Both the position numbers and the translations under genes were made by a program. Positions 25,310 through 34,805 of a DNA stretch of 37,958 nt are shown one piece after another. Numbering within the stretch: the first letter of the stretch is position 1; each line of letters begins with the position of its first letter. The notes under the pieces were generated by a model, which was given only the letters and a program-made list of their open reading frames with translations, did no database searches and was not told the DNA's origin. This DNA comes from a virus, in IMG/VR virus record IMGVR_UViG_3300042938_000269, positions 1 to 37,958 of that record. The stretch is one strand, 5' to 3'.

Positions 25310-27777
25310 TAGTCTTCTCTCAGTTTGTTGCGATTTTGGTTAGCGGTCAAGTTGTTGCGAATTGCGCCTTGAGTTTTAGGGCCTTGCCGTTTGCCTGAAG
25401 CGTCAGCACGCAATTTTACCAACCGATCTTCTAGCAAGTCTAGAGTGGTTTTCATTTGAAGACTAGCCTCTTCTGCTCGACGCGCTAACTCAGCGTTTTG
25501 AGCAGCACTAGCCCGAGCGTCCATCATCTCAGGGCTGCGCGAACGGATAGCCGCTTGATCAAGTGCAAGTGATTTTTCACGCGCTTGAACCACCGCATCT
25601 TCAACCCACTTACGATCCATCATGCGACTGACAATTGCTTTGTCGCTTAACTTTTCAAAGCCTGGGCTTACTTCAGCAATGTAAAACTTGGTTTTATCAA
25701 ATGCTACTTTTTCAGCGGCGGTCAAATTAAAGTTTTGTCTTGACGTTACCTTGTCTACTGCCGACCCTAAAGTTGACATATAGTTTTGAAAAGTTTCAGG
25801 CGTAGCGCCTTTGATACCTTGGCTTACAAACGTCAGTTTGCCGCTGACAGGGTCTAGATCAAATATCGTACCGCCGCGTGTAGGCGCGCGGGCGCTAGCT
25901 TCGGCGGCAAGACCTTCAGTTTCAGCCATTTGTGCCATACGCGCGCGCCTAGCGTCTTCTGCGCGCAGTCTAGCCGTAACCTCGGGCGCCTCATCTAAAC
26001 CAAGACGCAAAGCGTTGGTTGACGAAGGTTGACCTTGCATCATTGGCAGTCGTGCGTCAGGGCGGTTTGGATCAAAAGGCACCCGCGTAGTTTCGCCAGT
26101 TGGAAATATAAAGTTTGGATTGTTGCGCGGATCGAACGGCACAACATTGGATTGACCAGGCTCAACAGGACGCAAATTGTTAATTGGTGGTCGATAATCT
26201 TTTGGTACAGCGCGTGACGCCTGAAACTCAGGCGACGTCATTCTATTGGCTGCGACTCGGCGAATAATATCGCTAGTGCCAGCGCCAATGACTGCACCGA
26301 CAGGCGCACCAATACCTCCAAAAGCGCTGCCGATAATGCCACCAAGCGCGCCGCCTGGCCCTGCACGGGTAAAGCTAGGCAATAACTTTTTACCCTCTGA
26401 AGTTAAAGCGGCAATTTCAGGAAAGTTAGATACGATCTTACCGATGTCGGCAATCACACCACTTACTGGCTTGCCTTCTGACACAAGTTTTGCAAATGAT
26501 TTTGGGTCAACTTGACCCGTACCAAAATCAGTTGCGGCCTCAATGTCATAAGTTTGCGCCATCTTTTGGCGCGCTTTTACAAAATTATTGCGCGCACTAA
26601 GGTTTGTAATGTTTTCGTCAATTAACTCTTCTAAAACACGCGCAGCATTCATCTTGGCGTTGGCTTCTGCGCGCGCCGCGGGCGTTACAGGATTTCCCGC
26701 CTTTTCAGTACGGATGACGTTTTGCGCTTCTTGGCGCATTTGTTGAATACTTTTTAGCAACTTGCCGCCACTACCGCCTTCAGCTAGTTGCGTCTTTAAA
26801 TTGTTTAAATACGCGTTGGTTGCCGCGGCTTGACCAGTATCACCAAACAAAGGTGTTACTTGAAGATCGTCTAGCTTTTGAAGCGCGCCTTCAGGCACAC
26901 GAATGCTAGGGATGTCTTGCACAACTTTGTAAGGGCCGGAGATGTCATCCCTTGCTCGAATATCATCAAAAACTTTTGCATTGTTAAGTGAAACCTCATC
27001 ACCAAGACCTAGGTCTTTTTTGACAATTTCTGTCCATTTTGGTTTGTTGGCTTTTGATAAACGATCATCAAGATCAGCGCTGCCAATTAAACCTGTGCGT
27101 ACACGGTTGCGCGCGCTAGGGTTAGATGCCGCGGGATCAAGTGCAATGCCATATTTTTGAGCAAGGTTTGCAGCTTCAATTTGAGGCGCGCGCGCATAAC
27201 TTTCGGCAACGCGAGATTCTTGAATCTGCTTAACCAAAGGTATTTCACCCGCCGCGCCTTTTAAATACCCTGCTTCGTTTCTTACAGCGGTCGCTGCTTG
27301 ACGGGCAGCAGCAGGCGCCATTGCAACAGCAGTTGCGCCTTGAGCAAAGGGAATGGCGTTAAAGTCTACGCCTTGCAGTTTCTCGCCAGCGTATCCAATA
27401 ATGTCTTTGGCGGTCTGTGTTTGCGGCGTGTAGGTAAATGCGCTCTCAACATTTTTACCAAACCGTGCGCCTTGTGCGCGGCCTTGTGGGGTGTTAACGC
27501 CGCCCAACAATTCACCTGCTACAGCAGCAAAAGGAGCAATTGCCCCTTTAAGTATTCCTGTGCCTGCTGTAATTGCAGTTTCGGGAATGCCCGCAATGTA
27601 ATCCATTACCCCACGGCTAGGCGCGCGCTCGGAGGGTATGGCATCCGGTTGGCGAATGACTTGACCTTTTGCGTTGAGTTGTGGCACGGCGCTGCCGTAT
27701 TGGGATGGGGCAACCGCATCAAATTGGTCAAAAGGATTAGCTTTAGCCGCATCAAAAATATCAAAAGGATTTCCCAT
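25309..27777 (-). CDS. Large internal virion / DNA ejection protein
   Basis: 822 residues. Starts with a duplicated NPFDIFD...NPFDQFD motif (residues 3-21), then Ala/Gly-rich hydrophobic helices (about 60-185), long amphipathic helices, a Gly/Pro-rich hydrophobic segment near 480-510 (GGALGGIIGSAFGGIGAPVG) and a charged C terminus. Such size, composition and position after the fibre/neck genes match podovirus ejection proteins that cross the envelope (P22 gp16/gp20 or T7 gp15/gp16 style). No lytic transglycosylase motif was seen. It is coupled to the downstream 84-residue gene by TAATG. Confidence 0.6.
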   Translation of the reverse strand: MGNPFDIFDAAKANPFDQFDAVAPSQYGSAVPQLNAKGQVIRQPDAIPSERAPSRGVMDYIAGIPETAITAGTGILKGAIAPFAAVAGELLGGVNTPQGRAQGARFGKNVESAFTYTPQTQTAKDIIGYAGEKLQGVDFNAIPFAQGATAVAMAPAAARQAATAVRNEAGYLKGAAGEIPLVKQIQESRVAESYARAPQIEAANLAQKYGIALDPAASNPSARNRVRTGLIGSADLDDRLSKANKPKWTEIVKKDLGLGDEVSLNNAKVFDDIRARDDISGPYKVVQDIPSIRVPEGALQKLDDLQVTPLFGDTGQAAATNAYLNNLKTQLAEGGSGGKLLKSIQQMRQEAQNVIRTEKAGNPVTPAARAEANAKMNAARVLEELIDENITNLSARNNFVKARQKMAQTYDIEAATDFGTGQVDPKSFAKLVSEGKPVSGVIADIGKIVSNFPEIAALTSEGKKLLPSFTRAGPGGALGGIIGSAFGGIGAPVGAVIGAGTSDIIRRVAANRMTSPEFQASRAVPKDYRPPINNLRPVEPGQSNVVPFDPRNNPNFIFPTGETTRVPFDPNRPDARLPMMQGQPSSTNALRLGLDEAPEVTARLRAEDARRARMAQMAETEGLAAEASARAPTRGGTIFDLDPVSGKLTFVSQGIKGATPETFQNYMSTLGSAVDKVTSRQNFNLTAAEKVAFDKTKFYIAEVSPGFEKLSDKAIVSRMMDRKWVEDAVVQAREKSLALDQAAIRSRSPEMMDARASAAQNAELARRAEEASLQMKTTLDLLEDRLVKLRADASGKRQGPKTQGAIRNNLTANQNRNKLRED

Positions 27778-29598
27778 TTATTTTCCCAAGTATCTTTTTG
27801 ATGCACCAGCCCCGTATTTAGCGTCAAAATCGGCACTTAACGCAGGGTTGCCTTTCAACATCTCGATTGCCGCTTGCGGCACGTTTCCACCTGCGCCACC
27901 ACTTGTGTCTACAGGCTTATGATACTGCGTGTTTCGCCATTGATCGTTGTACTTTTCAGACGCTAAATTTTCAAGCGCTTCAAATTTTGCCCGTACAGCT
28001 TCTAGCACATCCCTTGCATCCTTAACATCCATTTTTGGGGTAATGGTTGCAAGCATACTTTCAACAATAGGCCACTCTTTCTCGGTCATTGCGCCAATTG
28101 AGCCACCGGCGCGAAACATTTGCAAACCTTTGTTTTTTAAGTCGCTTTTTAATGAATCAAGTTCAGCTTTAACTAAAGCGGTATTACCGCTAAGTTCTTT
28201 TGTTGCATATGCTGTAAAGCCACCAAAATTGTTTTCAAACCCTGTTTTGTTTTTAGGGTCTAATATTTTATCAATTCGTTCTGTGCCCCATTTGGTTGTA
28301 GCTTGCGTAGTTTTAAGTGCGCCTAAGTCCTTGCCGTGTTTTGTCTGCTGCTCAATAAACGCGGCAGAACCAGGCACTTGCTCAACCATTTGTGTTTTTT
28401 CGTTCCAGCGCTCATCAGGCTTGAGTCTAACGCCTTCAGGAACTCCTGTTTGGGGAATCCTAACTTCTTCTCCTTTGGCGTTGTATTGATAACCCACCCG
28501 AGGCGCAGGGCGCGCTACAGGAAGACCAGTACTTGTGCCACTATTAATATCAACAGTTCTTGGCATATCACCTGTTTTAAGAGGTTGTGCAATCCCGTAT
28601 TGATCAAGTTTGCCTTTTACAGTTATGTATGTTCCTGGCACTTTAGGATTTTCAATTGTCATATCAATTAAATTGCCGCCGTATTCCCGCTCGGCAGATG
28701 CCATTAATTGAGTACGTTCTGTATTAAGTTGCTGAACATTTGCCGCAACTCTAGGGTTAGACATATATGGTCTAAGGCGCGTAATCTCCGCTTCAATAGC
28801 TTTTATTTTGTCAAACTGGTCGCCAGTTGGGGCGAAAGCGGGCGCAGATGCCGGAGCAGTAGCCGGTGTTGCAGCAGTAGCAGGTGTCGTAGCAGTAGTA
28901 GGTGTCGTAGCAGGTGCTTGCGCGCCAGTCAATAACATATTTGATGGGGATCCTTGAACCAAAGCGTTAGGCACACCACCGCTAGTAGGTCTACCAAATA
29001 ACAGATCGGCTTCAGCCCGTTCTTTTTGTTCTTGAGCTAAACGCGCGTTGGCAGGGCCAGCGCTAATACCGGCTGCTTGAATACGCGCTTTGTTTGTTGC
29101 TTCTGTATTAGCGTCAACAAACAACTTCTCGGCTTTTAGCGACGCATTGCGGAGCCACGCTTGAAATGCGGCAGGGTCATTTTTAGGGATTGCTGCCAAC
29201 GCAACATCCATCGGCGCAACCGATTCAACATAAGGACGGGTTTTAGGATTTGCGTAAAAATTACTTAACCATCTTGCTGCGTCTTCAGGCGATTTAATAA
29301 AACCGACTTGGTTTTTATATAGTTCTAAAGATTTTTCAGCCGTACCAATGTCGCGGGCGCTAATCTCGCTTTGTTTTCCAATAATATCCATGCCTTTTAA
29401 GCCAACTTTGGACATTAATCGGCGTTTACCCTCATCGGTAGATATATCCCCACCCTGAGCGTAAAAGTCACGCAAAGCGTTTTCGCTTTCGTACCCTTGT
29501 TGCATTTGCCGCATCTGCATCATCTGCCCCATTTGGGCAAGCATATTGGGTTGCTCAATAGGTTTTACGCCTAGCGCAATGTTGGTGTCGAGTGCCAT
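27778..29598 (-). CDS. Internal virion / DNA ejection protein with Ala-Thr-Pro linker
   Basis: 606 residues. The N-terminal part is helical and Met/Gln-rich (MLAQMGQMMQMRQMQQGYES). Residues ~230-255 form a low-complexity linker of the type ATTPTTATTPATAATPATAP, encoded by an 18-bp DNA repeat. The C-terminal half is helical and charged. This is the middle of three adjacent large proteins that together resemble an ejectosome. The stop codon is directly followed by the next gene start (TAA then ATG). Confidence 0.55.
   Translation of the reverse strand: MALDTNIALGVKPIEQPNMLAQMGQMMQMRQMQQGYESENALRDFYAQGGDISTDEGKRRLMSKVGLKGMDIIGKQSEISARDIGTAEKSLELYKNQVGFIKSPEDAARWLSNFYANPKTRPYVESVAPMDVALAAIPKNDPAAFQAWLRNASLKAEKLFVDANTEATNKARIQAAGISAGPANARLAQEQKERAEADLLFGRPTSGGVPNALVQGSPSNMLLTGAQAPATTPTTATTPATAATPATAPASAPAFAPTGDQFDKIKAIEAEITRLRPYMSNPRVAANVQQLNTERTQLMASAEREYGGNLIDMTIENPKVPGTYITVKGKLDQYGIAQPLKTGDMPRTVDINSGTSTGLPVARPAPRVGYQYNAKGEEVRIPQTGVPEGVRLKPDERWNEKTQMVEQVPGSAAFIEQQTKHGKDLGALKTTQATTKWGTERIDKILDPKNKTGFENNFGGFTAYATKELSGNTALVKAELDSLKSDLKNKGLQMFRAGGSIGAMTEKEWPIVESMLATITPKMDVKDARDVLEAVRAKFEALENLASEKYNDQWRNTQYHKPVDTSGGAGGNVPQAAIEMLKGNPALSADFDAKYGAGASKRYLGK
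28874..28909. repeat. 18-bp in-frame tandem repeat in ejection protein gene
   Basis: Two adjacent 18-bp units, GCAGTAGCAGGTGTCGTA and GCAGTAGTAGGTGTCGTA, differ at one base; partial units flank both sides. They encode the Ala-Thr-Pro linker. Copy number could vary between isolates without breaking the frame. Confidence 0.8.
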
Positions 29599-29601
29599 GA
29601 T

Positions 29602-30690
29602 TTATTCCGATCCAAAGTAACCGCTAGTTGGTATGGAAGGCTGATAGTTAGCCGCGCCCGCACCGTACACATTATTAGCCCCATAAGTGCTATTTAACCC
29701 CGCAATAGTATTTGCTTGATTCCTACCCTGTAGCAAACTATTCATGTAATAAGTATTGGCAAGATTGCTAATGCCGCTCAACCCTTGGTTAAACGCATTA
29801 GCCCCACCGACAATGCCCGACGCTTGAGCGTTAGCACCGCCCGTCAACGCGTTGGTGGCGTTTGTGCCGTACGCGCCCAACACACCTGTTGTGCCCGCAC
29901 CGTAGTTGCCATACGCCGTGTTCAAAGCGTTACCGGCGTTGCCGTAGATGCCTGATGCGCCTTGACCAAATTGACCAATGGCCTGACCACCGGCGCTGCC
30001 GTAGTTGGCACTTGCTTGACCTTGCATAGCCGCTGCACTTTGACCGGCGGCAGCGCCCGTTTGAAAAGGCTGAAGGGTATTGCCACGCACCGTTTGGTAG
30101 CGGTTAAACGCGTTGTTGTACTCTTGCGAGGCCATGTCTTGACCGTACGCTTGTGAGGCTTTTAAAGCATTGCCAGAGATGAGCCCGCCGCGCGCAGCAG
30201 CTTGACGATCGACGGCTTTTAACCCCTCAGACATACGGAAGCCGTAGCCTGGGTCTTTGTTGGCTAGGAAATCAGCGTTGGTAAAGTCTGCCGTTCTAAA
30301 ACGACCGTAGTCTGCCGCACCCGTGTTACCACCAATACCCAATAGCGTATTGAGTTGATTGAGGTTAGCAACGCCTGATTCGCGGTATGGTGCAAAGTCT
30401 GCCCGCTGTTGTTCGTATATTTTTGCTTGAAAAGCCATTTGCTGATCAAGCGAGTCACGTTGAGCCAACAGTTGCTTGTCAACCGTTGCGCCTGATGCAG
30501 CAATTTGTTTGTCTAACGCTTCTTTTTGCGCGGCAAGTTGTTGCTGCGAAATCTGATACGACAGTTGCCCTGACTCTCTTGCGGCGTCAGCTTGAGTTTT
30601 AGCAGCGGCTCTTGCTGCGCTTGCACTGTTTGCGCTGCCTATTAACCCCGCGCCCGCGCTAATTACCGCCCCAGTAATAACTCCAGCCAT
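29602..30690 (-). CDS. Internal virion / DNA injection protein
   Basis: 362 residues. N-terminal hydrophobic GAVISAGAGLIGSA, then a long Gln/Ala-rich helix (ARESGQLSYQISQQQLAAQKEALDKQ, about 35-100), PYRESGVANLNQLNTLLG, a DPGYGFRMSEG motif (about 146-156), and a C-terminal half rich in Gly, Ala, Asn and Tyr. The DPGYxFRxxEG pattern with the DRxAAARG that follows is characteristic of podovirus DNA transfer/injection proteins (P22 gp7-like). First of three adjacent ejection-type genes. Confidence 0.75.
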   Translation of the reverse strand: MAGVITGAVISAGAGLIGSANSASAARAAAKTQADAARESGQLSYQISQQQLAAQKEALDKQIAASGATVDKQLLAQRDSLDQQMAFQAKIYEQQRADFAPYRESGVANLNQLNTLLGIGGNTGAADYGRFRTADFTNADFLANKDPGYGFRMSEGLKAVDRQAAARGGLISGNALKASQAYGQDMASQEYNNAFNRYQTVRGNTLQPFQTGAAAGQSAAAMQGQASANYGSAGGQAIGQFGQGASGIYGNAGNALNTAYGNYGAGTTGVLGAYGTNATNALTGGANAQASGIVGGANAFNQGLSGISNLANTYYMNSLLQGRNQANTIAGLNSTYGANNVYGAGAANYQPSIPTSGYFGSE

Positions 30691-30691
30691 G

Positions 30692-31165
30692 TTAATTCTC
30701 CGTTAAGACTAGCCTAGCATTATTGTTTGCCAACGCCAATCTTTTATCTAACAAACCACATTCAGGAATGACATAAAGTAGTTCTTCTATTTCGTCTATG
30801 TCGGTGCAGCCACTAGGGTTGTCGTAAATATCAACCCACACAAGTTCTTCGTTACCAACCAATCCCACTCGGCGTGTACCCGCTGGCGCATCCAACTCTA
30901 GCGGTGCGGTCAAGGTGTGGATGTCGTCGCCTAAGTTGACTGAAATTGTACCTTTTTCAAGTCTAACTTTATAGGGTGATTTATGCGCCGCGCCCACGAT
31001 AACCGTGTTGGGCGGCACAATCATCGTGCGGATGTACTGCCCGTCTTTAAAGACGTGGGTCGTAACAATGTCAGCCTGTGGCATTTTTAAAAGTTCATCT
31101 TGCAGCACGTCGATCTTCTGCTGCAAGGTTGGCTTTAAAAAGTCAAGGTCAAAAGTTACCTTCAC
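30692..31165 (-). CDS. Late protein, unknown
   Basis: 157 residues from GTG 31165, chosen because it overlaps the preceding stop by 4 bases (GTGA); a TTG four codons earlier is less likely. Helical N terminus (LQQKIDVLQDELLKMPQ), then beta-rich sequence (RTMIVPPNTVIVGAAHKSPYKVRLEKGTISVNLGDD) that looks like a small barrel/cupin-like domain, and a helical C terminus. Located between a fibre-associated gene and the ejection genes. Probably virion-associated or assembly-related. Confidence 0.55.
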   Translation of the reverse strand: MKVTFDLDFLKPTLQQKIDVLQDELLKMPQADIVTTHVFKDGQYIRTMIVPPNTVIVGAAHKSPYKVRLEKGTISVNLGDDIHTLTAPLELDAPAGTRRVGLVGNEELVWVDIYDNPSGCTDIDEIEELLYVIPECGLLDKRLALANNNARLVLTEN

Positions 31166-31524
31166 ACAAGCACCCAAGACAGCGTTGCCTCATCCCAAAC
31201 GTAATCTTTACCGTCAGTTGGGTAGGGCACAGGGGCTTGCCACTCCCATGTTGGTGCGCTAATTAGCCACGAAGGGTATGGTTGAGGTGCGTAGAACACA
31301 TCGTTGGTTTGGTCATAGGTGTAACCAATACCGGCGTAGTTGGCTCTCAAAGCCACGCCACCATCCGGTTGACCGTCTTGACCGTAATGAATGCCGCCAC
31401 GGGTGTTGTAGCTAGTTTGCAACCATGTGCCAGGGCTTGTATCTTTAAAAGTTTTAAAGAAATCAGCATCGGCTACGATAACTTCAACGACCAAACCGTT
31501 TACTACTTTTGCATAATTACTCAT
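31162..31524 (-). CDS. Fibre-associated small protein (SYNTRGGxHY family)
   Basis: 120 residues from ATG 31524, which has GAGGT upstream; an in-frame start four codons earlier overlaps the fibre gene. MSNYAKVVNGLVVEVIVADADFF, TSYNTRGGIHY, NYAGIGYTYD and QPYPSWLIS form a well-known set in small phage proteins placed next to fibre genes in T4-like cyanophages and podoviruses. The C terminus is Trp/Pro-rich. Role likely in fibre assembly or attachment; mechanism unknown. Confidence 0.7.
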   Translation of the reverse strand: MSNYAKVVNGLVVEVIVADADFFKTFKDTSPGTWLQTSYNTRGGIHYGQDGQPDGGVALRANYAGIGYTYDQTNDVFYAPQPYPSWLISAPTWEWQAPVPYPTDGKDYVWDEATLSWVLV

Positions 31525-31532
31525 GTTTAACC

Positions 31533-33044
31533 TCAAGCTGTGTATGTGCCGCTGCTATTAAAAGTATGCACCCAAACTGTTGATGCGCCCGAACCGGAAC
31601 TTGTAACTGTGCCGCCAGTTCCACGTTGAGTTGTATTTGTGTAGGAGATAATAACTACACCTGAACCACCTGAACCGCCTGCGTAACTTGCGCCTGAGCC
31701 ACCACCGCCACCCCCACCTCCACCGGTGTTGACTGTACCGGCAGCGCCCGCAGCGGTATACCCACCTAAGCCACCACCGCCATTACCACCTGCACCGCCA
31801 GTTGCACCAGCGGTATTTAGCGTACCTCCGCCACCACCACCAGCATAAAAAACAGCCGATCCACTAAGGCTGTTAGATACGCCCACGCCGCCCGCGCTAG
31901 GAAGTTGATTGCTTGCGTTAATTGCCGCAGCCCCCGCACCGCCACCGCCACCTGAGGCTTGAGTAGCACCGTTGCCGCCGTTAAAACCTTGACCCGAAGT
32001 TCCGGCACCACCTGTGCCTGAGCCACCACCACCGCCAAAGCCCCCGCCGCCCGAACCACCAGGGCCACCCGAGCCGCCTGAAACACCAACGCTGCCTTGG
32101 CCAAAACCACCGCCAAGTGCTGTAGCTAAGAAAACAATAGCGCTATTGTTTCCGACCGCACCATTACCTGCTGCTGTGCCGCCTGCGCCGCCTGAACCAA
32201 TAGTGATGGTGTACGCAGAACCTATAGCTAAAGATGAACTTCCTGTAAGTAGACCGCCAGCACCACCACCGCCTGCTGAACCTGACCCACCCCCGCCGCC
32301 TGCGGCTACGATAAGATAATTAACCGCATAGCCTGATGCTTGGCTAAAGTTCAGCCAAGCCGAAGCCGTTACGTCGTACCACTCAGGGTTTCCTGTTGTG
32401 GAGTTCATGCGGATCATGCCGGTAGTGGGCGACGCAGGACGATCTGCGGTAGTGCCGACAACTAATTGCGAGGCGCTTGTGCGCGTCATTAACTGAAAGC
32501 GTGTGCCGTCATAAAGAATAATGTAGGCTGCACCGGCAACAATATCGCCCGCCTCTAATGCTACAGAACCGGCTTTAGTAATTGATTTAGCGCCTAGCGC
32601 GTCGATGTTTATAGTGACTGCGCTAGTGTTGTTGTTTTGAGCAACAAAACTGTATTGCGCGCCGGTCGTGTACGCTTGGATTGCAGGTACGCCTAGTGCC
32701 GTTAACGTGTTTGTTCCCGTAACAGTTAACAAATTGTTAACTGTGGTTACATCGTTAATAGCGGGAATGTTGTCATATGAGCCGATCTGAACGTACGTCG
32801 ATGACTTCAGCACAAACTTGTAAAACGATCCACCATCTAACCAAATTTCAGCCGGTGTGCGCCCTGCGGCGTCTAACACGATTGGGTTGGTGTTGCTAGC
32901 CGTAGCTTCACGCGAAGTGTAAGTTGTCACAGGCGTAGACGTACCGGCTGCGTAAACGTACAGCAAGCCGCCAGTTAAGGGCGCGCCGTTACTGTCAGAG
33001 AACTGAGCGCCTGCGCCTGCAAAGGCTGAAAAATTGATCGACAT
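31533..33044 (-). CDS. Tail fibre with C-terminal glycine-rich adhesin domain
   Basis: 503 residues. The N-terminal part (residues 1-80) starts MSINFSAFAGAGAQFSDSNG and contains PLTGGLLYVYAAGTSTP and GRTPAEIWLDGG, the usual opening of podovirus fibres that attach to the tail. A beta-rich middle follows. From about residue 243 the chain becomes a polyglycine domain (YLIVAAGGGGGSGSAGGGG, AGGLLTGSSSL, YTITIGSGG) homologous to the two modules in the gene at 954-2507. The last residues (VHTFNSSGTYTA) match the end of that protein (ILTFNASGTYTA). This is likely the main receptor-binding fibre. Confidence 0.8.
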   Translation of the reverse strand: MSINFSAFAGAGAQFSDSNGAPLTGGLLYVYAAGTSTPVTTYTSREATASNTNPIVLDAAGRTPAEIWLDGGSFYKFVLKSSTYVQIGSYDNIPAINDVTTVNNLLTVTGTNTLTALGVPAIQAYTTGAQYSFVAQNNNTSAVTINIDALGAKSITKAGSVALEAGDIVAGAAYIILYDGTRFQLMTRTSASQLVVGTTADRPASPTTGMIRMNSTTGNPEWYDVTASAWLNFSQASGYAVNYLIVAAGGGGGSGSAGGGGAGGLLTGSSSLAIGSAYTITIGSGGAGGTAAGNGAVGNNSAIVFLATALGGGFGQGSVGVSGGSGGPGGSGGGGFGGGGGSGTGGAGTSGQGFNGGNGATQASGGGGGAGAAAINASNQLPSAGGVGVSNSLSGSAVFYAGGGGGGTLNTAGATGGAGGNGGGGLGGYTAAGAAGTVNTGGGGGGGGGSGASYAGGSGGSGVVIISYTNTTQRGTGGTVTSSGSGASTVWVHTFNSSGTYTA

Positions 33045-33244
33045 TAGACTATCCCTGTAATGATGCCGTTGACGACCGTCACGGTTTTAGAATCGGCTGT
33101 GGTAAACGTACCGGACGCAGCACCGGTGCCGCTGCCTAGTTGTTCGTACATTGAATTGATAAACCTAAACCATTCACGCGAAATCAACCCTGTTCTAGGG
33201 TCTACGATTGGCACACGCGGTGCGGTGATTTGGGTGGGGTTCAT
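33044..33244 (-). CDS. Small neck/tail protein, unknown
   Basis: 66 residues, MNPTQITAPRVPIVDPRTGLISREWFRFINSMYEQLGSGTG..., ending with a short beta segment. The VPIVDPRTGLISREWFRFF-like core is common in small genes beside podovirus gp10-like or fibre genes. It overlaps the gp10-like gene by 4 bases (ATGA). It may be a head-tail or fibre-attachment component; role unknown. Confidence 0.65.
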   Translation of the reverse strand: MNPTQITAPRVPIVDPRTGLISREWFRFINSMYEQLGSGTGAASGTFTTADSKTVTVVNGIITGIV

Positions 33245-34770
33245 GCTTTGGTCGCAGTTACGTCAAGTTCAACAGCCATGATGGCGATCTTAACTGGATC
33301 GGTGCCTGACACTTCATACACCCGATCACGCAACTTTTCAGTCATGCCAAGACGACGCCAAATAACACGCTTGCCGTACTCGCCCACGCCGCCCATTGAT
33401 TTCCAATGCTCGTTTGACCAAGTGTGACCACCATCATCTGACCAGCGCAACATGACTTGGGGTTGCACAAAATCGTCCTCGGCGATAATAATTTCAATCT
33501 GATCAACAATGCCAAGTGATCCCGATATGACCAAGGGGCTCAAGTAGATAAATCCTGGCACTTCGGTAACGCCTGGCAAACCGACGCCGGTTTCGCAGAT
33601 TAACTTGAGTGAGTGTTGCGCGGTACGCGTAAAGTTATTGGTGCCGGTAGGCAACGCCCGCCACGAGCGCAGCCACTTCTGAGTGCGTGGGCCGTCCGAA
33701 TAAACGTCTAAATCAAACGCGTATAGGTTGCCGTTTTGAAAGTCGCCTACGATAATTTCTTGGTTAAACGACACTTGGCAATTGCTGCGGTGACGACTAA
33801 AAGCACCATCTGTAAAACTTGCCCGCTCATGCCATGCTTGCGACGCCACATCAAACACCCAAGTCGCTTGCGCGGCGGGGAAAGTCAGGACGTAAAACGC
33901 ATGACCGTCTTGCTGATAAGTGTAGGCAATCGCATCTGAGATGTCGCCGTACTGTTGAATCTGCCACTCAACTGCGTGGGTGCTGATCCGCACACCGGTG
34001 TAGCCTTGTGAGCGGTAAACGATCCCGCGCCCACGATCATCCGCACCTAACCAAAACAGCCCATTATCCAATTTGGCAACGGAAAATGTTGCAGCGCATC
34101 CAATTTCATTAAACGCGCCTTGGATTCTTTGTAAGGGAAAACCCGCACCTGCGGCGGCTGCGTTGTACCAAACTTCAACTGAATTTGTACCAAACAACCA
34201 AATTTCAGAATGGTCAGTAATAGAAGATATTAGATTGTCAGGATCGCCCTCTGCGCTTGCAAAATCAAGTGGGTCGATGGTTGTAGGGTCTAGCAGCGTA
34301 GTCGTCCAGACGCGCTGGCTATTGGGCTCTATAAACACAAAGTAGCCACCAAGGTACGACACGGTTAACGCGCCAGGAAAGTCGGCGTCAACAATTTGCC
34401 CAAAGTCGCCGGTTGTGGCGTTGTAGACATAGCTTGGCCCGTTACACGCAACAAACAAATGAACGCCGTCATCAGTCATCGACACCGGCCCATCATTGGC
34501 AACTACACCAAGCGTTGTAATGTTGTATTCAATATCTAACTTGTAAAGCGTGTTGCCCGACACAACGTAGGCGTAACCGCCGTATTGCCACAAACCCCGC
34601 ACGGGGCCGGTGCCCACGGTGGTCAACAAACGCAACCCAGGCGCACGGTTTAGAAACGCAGGTTCCAAACCGCCCTCGGCAATCACCTCGGGAAAAATAT
34701 TAATCATTCTATTTGCGGCGGCGTTGACAGACCTAGCTGTATAAGCCGAACCGAGGATAGGCGACTTCAT
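33241..34770 (-). CDS. Packaged DNA stabilisation protein (P22 gp10-like)
   Basis: 509 residues (P22 gp10 has 472). It closes the portal channel after packaging as part of the tail hub. Landmarks: SAYTARSVNAAANRMINIFPE at the N terminus, then repeated beta-propeller-like strands (GTGPVRGLWQYGGYAYVVSGNTLYKL, SMTDDGVHLFVACNGPSYVY, SYLGGYFVFIEP), and NSVEVWYNAAAAGAGFPLQRIQGAFNEIG in the centre, the strongest gp10 signature. AGGAG lies six bases before the ATG. Next gene on the strand is separated from the gp4-like gene by an oppositely oriented HNH gene. Confidence 0.9.
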   Translation of the reverse strand: MKSPILGSAYTARSVNAAANRMINIFPEVIAEGGLEPAFLNRAPGLRLLTTVGTGPVRGLWQYGGYAYVVSGNTLYKLDIEYNITTLGVVANDGPVSMTDDGVHLFVACNGPSYVYNATTGDFGQIVDADFPGALTVSYLGGYFVFIEPNSQRVWTTTLLDPTTIDPLDFASAEGDPDNLISSITDHSEIWLFGTNSVEVWYNAAAAGAGFPLQRIQGAFNEIGCAATFSVAKLDNGLFWLGADDRGRGIVYRSQGYTGVRISTHAVEWQIQQYGDISDAIAYTYQQDGHAFYVLTFPAAQATWVFDVASQAWHERASFTDGAFSRHRSNCQVSFNQEIIVGDFQNGNLYAFDLDVYSDGPRTQKWLRSWRALPTGTNNFTRTAQHSLKLICETGVGLPGVTEVPGFIYLSPLVISGSLGIVDQIEIIIAEDDFVQPQVMLRWSDDGGHTWSNEHWKSMGGVGEYGKRVIWRRLGMTEKLRDRVYEVSGTDPVKIAIMAVELDVTATKA

Positions 34771-34805
34771 GCTATACTCCTATTTAACTTAAATGGGGTA
34801 TAACT

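Noticed and set aside
27298-27801. 167-codon rightward ORF within the 822-residue ejection protein gene
   Set aside because: Cys/Ser/Arg-rich shadow translation opposite a long real gene. No motif.
27947-28489. 180-codon rightward ORF within an ejection protein gene
   Set aside because: Antisense to a coherent 606-residue protein. It has a Ser/Leu-rich shadow composition and no supporting ribosome site.
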